Below, piece by piece: positions 1 through 7,600 of a stretch of DNA of 14,104 nt (position 1 is its first letter; each line of letters begins with the position of its first letter). Made by a program: the position numbers and the translations under genes. The notes under the pieces are model-generated. The model was not told the origin of the DNA and ran no database searches. It saw nothing but the letters and a program-made list of their open reading frames with translations. This stretch comes from MB1-2 sp046566065 (GTDB taxonomy: Bacteria; Actinomycetota; CADDZG01; WHSQ01), in NCBI GenBank assembly GCA_046566065.1, contig JBKHXK010000047.1, forward strand, positions 1 to 14,104, in the 5' to 3' direction.

Positions 1-696
1 GAGTGCGTCGGCGACCTCGACCATCTTCGAGGCTCCCGGATCATCTTCTTGCAGCGGCACCAGAAGAGGGAACGCGGCGGCTCCGGCCTTGGATGCAGCA
101 TCCGGGAACGGGGCTTCGTAGGCGGCCACGATCTCAGCTGTCAGATCCGAAGCGGTGGCTCCTTGCACGATCATGCCGACGGGAAGGTCGGGGTTCTTCT
201 CCGCGAAGGCGCGCCACTGAAGGAAACCGGGCGTAGGCCAGTTGGGGCCGGGCCTGAAGACGCCGGTATTCAAGATGACGAGGCGAGCGAACCTCTCTTC
301 GTGTTCGACGGCGACTCGGAGACCGATGGGACCACCCCAGTCCTGAACGACGAGGGTGATCTCGCGCAGGTCGAGGCGGTTCAAGAGTTGCTCTATCGAC
401 GCGACGTGGCGGTCGTACGAATACCAACCGATGTCCGTCACTTTGTCCGAGCGGCCGAAGCCGATCAGGTCGGGGACAACCACGCGGTGGGCCGCTGCCA
501 GAGACGGCACCATCTTCCGGTAGAGATAGGCCCAGGTGGGCTCGCCATGCAGCAACACGATCGGAGCTCCCGAGCCCTCGTCGAGATAGTGCATCCGCAG
601 TCCCTCGAGGTCTGCGCCGAGCTCCAGATAGCGAGGCGCGAAGGAGAACCCGGGAAGGTCCTCGAAGCGCTCGTCCGCGATTCTCACGATGTCCAC
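1..696 (-). CDS. Haloalkane dehalogenase-family alpha/beta hydrolase (partial, C-terminus off the left edge)
   Basis: An alpha/beta-hydrolase fold protein; 232 residues are visible and the frame is open to position 1. Seen: the oxyanion-hole motif HGEPTW (residues 50-55) and the nucleophile elbow VVQDWGG with Asp119 and Trp120. Cap-region Trp161 in FLQW lines up, from memory, with the second halide-binding Trp of Xanthobacter DhlA. YEAPFPD and the following FPLLVP resemble the same family. Known for the family: Asp attacks the carbon-halogen bond, two Trp hold the halide, and an Asp-His pair hydrolyses the ester. The catalytic His and acid would lie beyond the window, so the triad cannot be confirmed. 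The GTG start at 696 is chosen because MDIVRIADERF matches the DhlA N-terminus; there is no in-frame start between it and an upstream stop. The ribosome site is poor (GAGGG, 13 bases away). It could be a related hydrolase such as an epoxide hydrolase, but Asp-Trp favours a dehalogenase. Confidence 0.85.
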   Translation of the reverse strand, partial: MDIVRIADERFEDLPGFSFAPRYLELGADLEGLRMHYLDEGSGAPIVLLHGEPTWAYLYRKMVPSLAAAHRVVVPDLIGFGRSDKVTDIGWYSYDRHVASIEQLLNRLDLREITLVVQDWGGPIGLRVAVEHEERFARLVILNTGVFRPGPNWPTPGFLQWRAFAEKNPDLPVGMIVQGATASDLTAEIVAAYEAPFPDAASKAGAAAFPLLVPLQEDDPGASKMVEVADAL

Positions 697-723
697 GCCC
701 GCACGATAGCCCTCATGCCCGGA

Positions 724-773
724 GGGCCGGGAGGAGCGGGGCCGGGTCTATGCGACCTAGAGCGGGGGCCGGG
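724..773. repeat. Three GGGCCGGG direct repeats with a G-quadruplex-type motif
   Basis: The octamer GGGCCGGG occurs three times on the plus strand, at 724-731, 739-746 and 766-773. The first two copies together give four runs of at least three G with loops of 2, 6 and 2 bases (724-746), which fits the standard G3N1-7 quadruplex pattern. It lies about 30 bases upstream of the hydrolase start, on the template strand for that gene. Whether it folds or matters is unknown. In DNA this G-rich it may be chance. Confidence 0.45.
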
Positions 774-781
774 ATGGGACG

Positions 782-800
782 CTCGGCCCGGGGGGCCGAG
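782..800 (-). terminator. Terminator-like hairpin downstream of aceE
   Basis: A perfect 8-base-pair inverted repeat, CTCGGCCC (782-789) and GGGCCGAG (793-800), with a 3-base loop sits one base after the aceE stop codon. On the transcribed strand it is not followed by a T tract, so it is not a textbook intrinsic terminator. Such T-less GC hairpins are common after actinobacterial genes and may end transcription or protect the mRNA 3' end. It is the most likely boundary between aceE and the downstream hydrolase. Confidence 0.45.
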
Positions 801-801
801 G

Positions 802-3468
802 CTAGGCGAAGTAGGGCGGGGTGCGTTCGGGCTGGATCCCGTACTTCGCTATGGCCTCGCTGACGATCTCAGGCTTCAGATCGCCGAACTCGGCCAACGC
901 CGCCAGAGCCGCTACCACGATGTTCTCTGCATCGACCTCGAAGTGGCGGCGCAAGGCCTCGCGTGTGTCGGAGCGGCCGAAGCCATCGGTCCCCAAGGGG
1001 ACGAAGGGCCGCGGCACCCAGCGAGCAACCTGATCGGGCACCGCCTTGATCGAGTCACTGGCGGCGATGACGGGGCCTTCGGAGTTCTCGAGCACGCGCG
1101 CGACGTAGGGCTGTCGGCGTGGCTCCTCGGGATGGAGGCGGTTCCATCTTTCCGCTTCCAGCGCGTCGACCCGGAGTTGTTGGTACGAGGGAGCGCTCCA
1201 GATGTCGGCCGCGACGTCGTACTCGACCAACATCTCCTGTGCCTTCAGCACCTGCTGCATGATGTTTCCCGAGCCGAGCAGCTGGACCCGATGCTTGCGC
1301 TCTTCCGCCTCGTTGAACCGGTACAGGCCGCTCAGGATCCCCTCCTCGACGCCCTCGGGCATGGGTGGCTGCGGATACGCCTCGTTGTAGAGGGTCAGGT
1401 AATAGAAGACGTCTTCGTCCTGGTCGTACATCCGACGCAGGCCCTCCTTGACGATGGTGGCCACCTCGTAAGCGAAGGCCGGGTCGTACGACAGGCACGC
1501 GGGGTTGGTCGTCGCCAGGAGCAGGCTGTGGCCGTCCTGGTGCTGGAGGCCTTCACCGTTGAGAGCCGTCCGTCCATACGTCGCTCCGAGAAGGAACCCA
1601 CGCCCCCTCTGGTCACCGAAGGACCAGATCGAGTCGCCGATCCTCTGGAAGCCGAACATCGAATAGAAGATGAAGAACGGGATCATCGCCTCGCCGTGGG
1701 TCGAGTACGACGTGCCGGCTGCGGTGAACGAACCCATCGATCCGGCTTCGGTGATGCCCTCCTCGAGGATCTGGCCCTGCTGCGATTCGCGGTAGGCGAG
1801 CAAGTGGGCCGAGTCGACGGGGTCGTAGAGCTGACCGTTGGCGGCGTAGATCTTGAAGTCGGGGAAGAGTGACTCCATACCGAAGGTGCGCGCCTCGTCG
1901 GGGATGATCGGCACGACGCGTGGTCCGATCTTCTTGTCTCGAAGCAGTTTGCGGAGCAGCCGCACGAACGCCATCGTCGTTGCAACGTCCTGCTTCGTGC
2001 CCTTGGCGAACTCCTCGTAGAGGTCGGGCTTCGGAAGCGAGATCGTCTGGTGCTTCGAACGCCGCTCCGGCACGAAGCCACCGAGCGCGTGGCGCCTGGC
2101 GATCATGTACTGGATCTCGGTCGAATCTTTGCCGGGGTGGTAGTAGGGCGCACACCCCTCCGAGATGTCCTTGTCTTCGATCGGGATCTTGAGCCGGTCG
2201 CGGAACACGCGAAGCTCTTCCTCGGCCAGCTTCTTCATCTGGTGCGTGACGTTGCGGGCCTCGAACGACTGCCCCAGCGCCCAGCCCTTGACGGTCTTCG
2301 CCAGGATCACCACCGGCTTCTCTTTGAGGTCGATCGCGGTGCGGTAGGCCGCGTAGAGCTTGCGGTAGTCGTGGCCCCCACGACGCAGCTTGCGCAGATC
2401 GTCGTCCGAGAGGTGGGCGACCAGCTCTTGCAAGCGCGGGTCGGGCCCGAAGAAATGCTCGCGGATGTAGGCGCCGGACTCCACCACGTACTTCTGGAAC
2501 TCACCGTCGAGGGTCGAGTTCATCTTGTGGACCAGGCTGCCGTCGGTGTCGCGAGCCAGAAGCTCGTCCCACTCACGGCCCCAGACGACCTTGATGACGT
2601 GCCACCCGGCCCCCCGGAAGATCGACTCGAGCTCCTGGATGACCTTGCCATTACCTCTCACGGGACCGTCGAGGCGCTGAAGGTTGCAGTTGACGACGAA
2701 GATCAGGTTGTCGAGCCGCTCGCGCGACGCCAACGAGAGAGCCGCCATCGACTCCGGCTCGTCCATCTCGCCGTCGCCGAGGAACGACCACACGCGCTGT
2801 TGCGAGGTGTCCTTGATCCCCCGGTGGTGCAGATAGCGGTTGAAGCGCGCTTGGTAGACGGCATTCAAAGGTGACAAGCCCATGGACACCGTCGGGAACT
2901 CCCAGAAGTTCGGCATAAGGCGCGGGTGCGGATACGAGGAGAGCCCCCCGCCTCCGGTCTCCTGACGGAAGTTCTCCAACTGCTCCTCGGTAAGGCGCCC
3001 TTCGAGGAACGCGCGCGCGTAGATGCCGGGAGCGCCGTGCCCCTGGATGAAGACCTGATCTCCACCGCCCACCGCGTCGTGGCCCCGGAAGAAGTGGTTG
3101 AAGCCCACCTCGTAGAGGGCGGCCGACGAGGCGTAGGTCGAGATGTGGCCGCCGATGCCGTCGTGGGCCTTGTTCGCCCGGGTGACCATCACGGCGGCGT
3201 TCCAGCGAACTATCTGCCTGATGCGCTTCTCGATGTCCTCGTTACCGGGGAAGTACGGCTCCTCCTCCGGGGCGATCGTGTTGATGTAGTCCGTAGACAC
3301 CATCGAGGGCAGGCCGATCTGGCGAGAACGGGCGTGGAGAAGGATCTTGTTCAGGAGGAAGCGAGCCCTGGCGGGAGAGTGATCGATGACCTGATCGAGA
3401 GACTCGATCCAGTCCTGAGTCTCCTCCGGGTCGATATCGGGTAGTTGGTCCTTGAAAGCGTCGTACAC
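802..3468 (-). CDS. aceE: Pyruvate dehydrogenase E1 component, homodimeric type (AceE)
   Basis: Thiamine-diphosphate enzyme of the cytosolic pyruvate dehydrogenase complex. It decarboxylates pyruvate and transfers the acetyl group to the lipoyl arm of E2. At 888 residues it has the full length of the AceE family. Seen: the ThDP/Mg motif GDGEMDEPES (231-240), with Asn262 and Gln264 as the expected partner Mg ligands; active-site His108 (GGHIS), His144 (GHGAPG) and His409 (RNVTHQ), each two residues on from the E. coli positions as I recall them; and Glu570 in LEEG, which should activate the cofactor. The GTG start at 3468 is fixed by an in-frame TGA 9 bases upstream (3478-3480) and an AGGAGG site at 3473-3478. 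No E2 (lipoyl transferase) or E3 gene lies next to it. The gene is intact, with no frameshift seen. The long substrate and ThDP motifs make an alternative such as transketolase unlikely. Confidence 0.97.
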   Translation of the reverse strand: MYDAFKDQLPDIDPEETQDWIESLDQVIDHSPARARFLLNKILLHARSRQIGLPSMVSTDYINTIAPEEEPYFPGNEDIEKRIRQIVRWNAAVMVTRANKAHDGIGGHISTYASSAALYEVGFNHFFRGHDAVGGGDQVFIQGHGAPGIYARAFLEGRLTEEQLENFRQETGGGGLSSYPHPRLMPNFWEFPTVSMGLSPLNAVYQARFNRYLHHRGIKDTSQQRVWSFLGDGEMDEPESMAALSLASRERLDNLIFVVNCNLQRLDGPVRGNGKVIQELESIFRGAGWHVIKVVWGREWDELLARDTDGSLVHKMNSTLDGEFQKYVVESGAYIREHFFGPDPRLQELVAHLSDDDLRKLRRGGHDYRKLYAAYRTAIDLKEKPVVILAKTVKGWALGQSFEARNVTHQMKKLAEEELRVFRDRLKIPIEDKDISEGCAPYYHPGKDSTEIQYMIARRHALGGFVPERRSKHQTISLPKPDLYEEFAKGTKQDVATTMAFVRLLRKLLRDKKIGPRVVPIIPDEARTFGMESLFPDFKIYAANGQLYDPVDSAHLLAYRESQQGQILEEGITEAGSMGSFTAAGTSYSTHGEAMIPFFIFYSMFGFQRIGDSIWSFGDQRGRGFLLGATYGRTALNGEGLQHQDGHSLLLATTNPACLSYDPAFAYEVATIVKEGLRRMYDQDEDVFYYLTLYNEAYPQPPMPEGVEEGILSGLYRFNEAEERKHRVQLLGSGNIMQQVLKAQEMLVEYDVAADIWSAPSYQQLRVDALEAERWNRLHPEEPRRQPYVARVLENSEGPVIAASDSIKAVPDQVARWVPRPFVPLGTDGFGRSDTREALRRHFEVDAENIVVAALAALAEFGDLKPEIVSEAIAKYGIQPERTPPYFA

Positions 3469-3472
3469 CGGG

Positions 3473-3478
3473 CCTCCT
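3473..3478 (-). promoter_or_regulatory. Ribosome binding site of aceE
   Basis: On the minus strand AGGAGG stands 4 bases before the GTG at 3468. The spacing is slightly short but the match is perfect. It supports the GTG start together with the in-frame stop at 3478-3480. Confidence 0.7.
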
Positions 3479-3500
3479 CACCAGCGATGTCGTCCTGTCC

Positions 3501-3529
3501 AGGCTAAGGCTTCCGACGCCGCAACGGAA
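3501..3529 (-). promoter_or_regulatory. Possible aceE promoter
   Basis: In the 76-base gap before aceE the minus strand reads TTCCGT (3524-3529), a 17-base spacer, then TAGCCT (3501-3506). TAGCCT fits the actinobacterial TANNNT -10 pattern. The -35 match is weak. It would start transcription roughly 25 bases before the GTG. This is the only promoter-like arrangement I see in the gap, and it could be chance. Read-through from the upstream operon is equally possible because no hairpin is evident here. Confidence 0.27.
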
Positions 3530-3544
3530 CCGTCATGGATCCCG

Positions 3545-3862
3545 TCAGCCCCCCAGCACGCCTCCCGACGGGTCCAGGTCGTCCCTTCGAGCCAGCTCCA
3601 CCAGATCCACGACGCCGATCAGGGCGCCTCCCGACAGCACGGGAAGCATCCTGATGTGATGCCTGGCCATGCGCCGTTGCACCTCCACGACATCGGCCGT
3701 CGACTCCACGTACACCGGCGTGCCGCGCTTGAGTTGCTCTTCGGTCACGTCGATCAGGTTGACGCCTTCGTCGGTGAGCAACTTCGCGAGCCAGGTCATC
3801 GTCGACGAATTCGCGTCTTCGCCCCAGGGGCCGGGCGTAACCACATCGCTCGTCCTTCGCAC
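3545..3862 (-). CDS. Small CBS-domain protein
   Basis: A protein of 105 residues whose C-terminal half is a recognisable CBS motif: GTPVYVESTADV, then the helix EVQRRMARHHIRMLPV, then GGALIGVVDLVELARR. CBS domains usually come in pairs that bind adenosyl ligands such as AMP, ATP or SAM and regulate a partner. Here the N-terminal half (starting VRRTSDVVTPGPW) resembles the first strand of a CBS unit, but the rest is short and degenerate, so this may be one and a half domains that pair by dimerisation. Start: GTG at 3862, two bases after the glycosylase stop, with GGAAGG (3870-3875) 7 bases upstream. GTG at 3844 (99 residues) and ATG at 3799 are alternatives. The close spacing implies translational coupling to the repair genes. 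No membrane segment or enzymatic domain is seen. The ligand and partner are unknown. Confidence 0.78.
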   Translation of the reverse strand: MRRTSDVVTPGPWGEDANSSTMTWLAKLLTDEGVNLIDVTEEQLKRGTPVYVESTADVVEVQRRMARHHIRMLPVLSGGALIGVVDLVELARRDDLDPSGGVLGG

Positions 3863-3864
3863 CC

Positions 3865-4695
3865 TCAGCCTTCCTTTCCGGCGCCGTCCACTTGCGCCGG
3901 CTCTTCTCGAGAGATAGCCGGCTGGCACACCGGGCACCAGAAGGTCACCCTGTCGCCGCCGTAGCCTTCCTGATCCGCCTTCAGGATCTCGGTGCCGCAC
4001 CTGAAGCACCTCTTACCGGCTCGACCGTACACCCAGCGCTGACGCCCGGGGCGCAGATCCCCGGTGGTTATCTGGTTGCCGGTCTTGCGGTTCGCCTTCA
4101 TCGATCTCTCGGCCAAGTACGCGACCTTGTGAAGGTCGGCGACCTCCCCCACCTTCGTCCACGGATGCAGACCGGCGAGGAAACAGAGCTCGCTCTTATA
4201 GACGTTGCCGAGTCCCGCGAGGATCCGTTGATCCAGGAGAACGGTGGCGATCTCAGCGTCCGATCGTTGGCGCATGGCCCCGACCACGACCTCGACGTCC
4301 CAGTCGTCGCCGAGTGGATCGGGGCCGAGATGGCCGACAACTTCGTCCTCGGCAGCGGTGTCTAGCACCTCCACCACCGCGAGTTGGAAACCCACCGCAA
4401 CGAAGTCCTCCGTCTCGAGAACGGCGCGGACCTGGAAGGTGGGGCCGCGCCACTTCTCACCGTGCCGATAGAGATGCCAGGCCCCCTCCATCTTGTAGTG
4501 AGTGTGCAAGGTGGTTCCGCCCTCGATGCGGAACAACAGATGCTTGCCGCGCGGGATCACCTCTAGGATCCTGCGGCCGGAGAGGTCGACGGTCGCGTGC
4601 TGCGGGACGCGGAGGTCGCTCTTGGTCAGAACCGCCCCGGCCAGAGCGGCGTGCAGCCGGGTGGCGGCCAGGAAGACTGTGTCGCCCTCAGGCAC
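3865..4695 (-). CDS. nei2: Fpg/Nei-family DNA glycosylase/AP lyase, Nei2 type (endonuclease VIII-like)
   Basis: Base-excision repair enzyme that removes oxidised bases and nicks the abasic site; 276 residues, normal for the family. Seen: N-terminal VPEGDT, giving Pro2 (the Schiff-base nucleophile after removal of the first residue) and Glu3; Lys51 in PRGKHLLF; the helix-two-turn-helix signature GLGNVYKSE; and a C-terminal zinc finger with Cys230, Cys233, Cys254 and Cys257. Blocks such as GHLGPDPLGDDWD, RRWVYGRAG-like RQRWVYGRAGK and LLDQRILAG closely resemble mycobacterial Nei2 (Rv3297, from memory) more than Fpg. The GTG at 4695 must be the start because Pro has to be residue 2; longer in-frame extensions into lhr would bury the catalytic proline. 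The start overlaps the lhr stop by 8 bases (GTGCCTGA), so translation is probably coupled; a GAGG lies 11 bases upstream. The exact substrate range cannot be read from the sequence. Confidence 0.93.
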   Translation of the reverse strand: MPEGDTVFLAATRLHAALAGAVLTKSDLRVPQHATVDLSGRRILEVIPRGKHLLFRIEGGTTLHTHYKMEGAWHLYRHGEKWRGPTFQVRAVLETEDFVAVGFQLAVVEVLDTAAEDEVVGHLGPDPLGDDWDVEVVVGAMRQRSDAEIATVLLDQRILAGLGNVYKSELCFLAGLHPWTKVGEVADLHKVAYLAERSMKANRKTGNQITTGDLRPGRQRWVYGRAGKRCFRCGTEILKADQEGYGGDRVTFWCPVCQPAISREEPAQVDGAGKEG

Positions 4696-7600
4696 GCAGC
4701 CGGAGACCTCGGGATGTCGGGCGGAAACCTGCATCCATCAGTGCCCCGGCGAACGGAGCGTCGAGGACGGGCTCCCCATCGGCCTTCTCGACCGACAGCT
4801 TGCCCAGTACCCCGTCGCGCGCCGCCAGTACCAGCGCGTCCACCGCCGGTTGAACCGTGTCGTCCTCATGCGGATACGAGAGCAGCGTGCGACCACCCTT
4901 CTCGACGTAGAACACCAACCGCCCATCGACGATCACCACGACGGCGCCTGCCTTCCGCCCGGGTCGGTGACCTCCTTCGGCCTCCCTCTCCGGCCACGGC
5001 AGCGCGGCGCCGTACGGGTTCGCCGGATCCGTGGCGGCCAGCACCTGCGTGATCCGCTCGGTGAAGCGCTGGTCCGACAACGACCGCATGCGATCGACCG
5101 CCCCGGCGCTCGCGAACTGGGCGCCCCCAAGCCCCTCGACGAAATATCCGCGCCGGCAGCGACCGGCATCCTCGAGAGCGCGGAGCACCCCGTAGACGGC
5201 GGCGAAACCCCCGGTGACCTTTTCGGCTTGCACGGAGCCACGCGTGACGATGCCGTGGCGCGCGAGCATCTGAGTGGTCATCGCGTGCAGCCGACGCGTG
5301 GGCGAGTCCACCCGATCCGGTACGAGGCTCCATCGCCCGGCCCCGGCAGCCGGACCCTGACGCGAGGGCAGCGCCGGGCGACGGGAGCGGCCGCGTCGCG
5401 GTTGCTTGGGCCCTGCGGCCAGCAAAGCTCTGAGCGGCGCCAGAGTGTCGTTGGTCACCCAGCCCGCCCACACGAGCTCCCATATCGCCAGCAAGAGCTC
5501 GGAGTCATCGGTCGACCCGACGGCCGCTGCGAGTTGCCTGAAGAACAGCGCTCCTCCACCGGCCAAGGCATCGCGCACCTGCTCCGCCACCGGTGACAGC
5601 TCCTCGACGGACGGGGGGGCAAGCAGCAGGGGCGCCTCGGAGGCGAGGGCGAGCGTGACCCATCCATCGCGCGGCCCGATGGCGCCGGCGCCAGCCCACA
5701 CGATGTCGCCCGATGCGCCGAGCTCGTCGAGGAGGTTGCCCGTGTAAGCCGGAAGGCGCACGGGAAGCACCTGAGACTCGAGCGCCGACGCGGGGATCGG
5801 CGCTCCCTGCAACTGGGTGATCACGTCGTAGACCGCGTCGAGCGACGCGTGACGGGGCCCTCCGGGCCCGATCCCCTGCCACGCAAGGGCGAACCGGGCC
5901 AGCACCTCGGGCGGAACCGGCTCCACCTCTTTGCGGAACGCGGCCAGCGAGCGCCGCCGGAGCCGGCGCAGCACCTCGATATCGACCCACTCCATGCCCG
6001 CCCCGCTGGGACGGAACTCGCCCTGCACCAACCGGCCGGCGCTCTCCAGCTGCTTGAGCACGCGCTCGACGACGGCAACACCCAGGCCCAAACGAGCGGC
6101 CGGCGCATCCGAGGTGAAGGGGCCGTGCGTCCGCGCGAAACGCGCGATCAGGTCCCCGAGCGGATCGTCGACCGGCTCGAGGAAAGCCTGGGGGATGCCG
6201 ACCGGCATCGCCACTCCGAGCGCGTCGCGGAACCTGGCCGCGTCCTCGATCGCGATCACGCGCTCCTCGCCTGCCACCCGTAGCCGAAGGGCGCGGCGCG
6301 CGTCGATCAGCGCCTCGATCCAGGAGGGGACCCGGGCCGGATCCGCCGAGCGCGCCGAGATCTCGTGCTCACTCAGGTCCCCCACGAGCCTCAGAGCGTC
6401 GTGGAGGAAGTCGACGTTGGAGATCTTGCGCTCCTCCGACAACAACTGGAGATCGAGCTCCAATGAAGTCAGCGCGCCTTCGTCGATCAGGTCGCGTAGC
6501 TCTTGACGGCCCATGATCTCGGCCAGGAGCGAGCGGTCGAGCGACAGGGCCTGGGCTCGTCGCTCGGCGAGCGGCACATCCCCCTCGTACATGAACGCAC
6601 TCACGTACGAGAACTGCAGTGAGCTTGCGAAAGGCGACGGGTGCGCGGTCTCGACCTCGACAACGCGCACCTCGCGGCGTCGTATCGCCGAGAGAAGCTC
6701 GACCAGAGCCGGAACATCGAACACGTCCTGCAGGCACTCCCGATAGGTCTCGATCACGATCGGGAACGAGGGATAGCGGCCGGCGATCTGCAACAGGTGC
6801 GCACTGCGTTGACGCTGCTGCCACAGAGGCGTACGGGAGCCGGGTCGCCTCTTCGGGAGCAGCAGTGCGCGCGCCGCGCATTCGCGGAAGCGGCTGGCGA
6901 ACACCGCGGAACCGCCCAAGATCCCGACGATCAGATCCTCGATCTCCTCGGGATCGAACAGGGCCAGGTCCGGGGGCGGTGGCTCCTCGGTTTCCGGGAG
7001 ACGTACGACGATCCCGTCGTCGGTGTACATCGACTGCACCTCTAGGCCGAGCTCTTCCCGCACCTTCGCTTCGATCGCCTGGGCCCACGGCGCGTGCACC
7101 CTTGCACCGAAAGACGAGTGGATGCACACGCGCCAGTCGCCCAACTCGTCCCTGAAACGCTCCAACACGATCGTGCGATCGTCCGGCAGCACGCCGGTCG
7201 CGTCCTTCTGCTCTTGCAGGTAGGAGACCAGGTTGCCGGCGGCCAGCTCGTCTAGCCCCGCCCGTCGCAGACGTTGCGCTCGCTCGCCCTCGTCCAGCTG
7301 CATCACCTCGCGGATGAAGGAGCCCACCGCGGCCCCCAGCTCCGCGTCCCGGCCGGGCGCGTCTCCGTGCCAGAACGGCATCTTCCCCGCCTGACCGGGG
7401 GCCGGGCTGACCAGTACGCGGTCGTGTGTGATCTCTTGGATCAGCCAGGTGCTCGCACCGAGCACGAACATGTCCCCCACCCTGCTCTCGTAGACCATCT
7501 CCTCGTCGAGCTCTCCCACACGAGAGCCGTTCTCACCCGCGATGAACACTCCGAACAGCCCGCGATCGGGGATCGTCCCCCCGGACGTCACGGCCAGGCG

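Noticed and set aside
49..1872. 607-residue open frame on the plus strand
   Set aside because: It lies antisense to the hydrolase and aceE, both with clear catalytic motifs. Long antisense frames are expected in high-G+C coding DNA, and the translation shows no recognisable domain.
3469..3544. Intrinsic terminator after the CBS gene
   Set aside because: Only a 4-base-pair stem with a 2-base loop could be drawn near 3524-3533 and there is no T tract, so read-through into aceE cannot be excluded.
3863..4009. Longer CBS-protein start at 4009
   Set aside because: The extra 49 residues are the nei2 zinc-finger region read in another frame and do not resemble a CBS domain.
4696..4734. Longer nei2 start at 4734
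   Set aside because: It would add 13 residues before the Pro-Glu pair. The family requires Pro directly after the initiator, so GTG at 4695 is the start.
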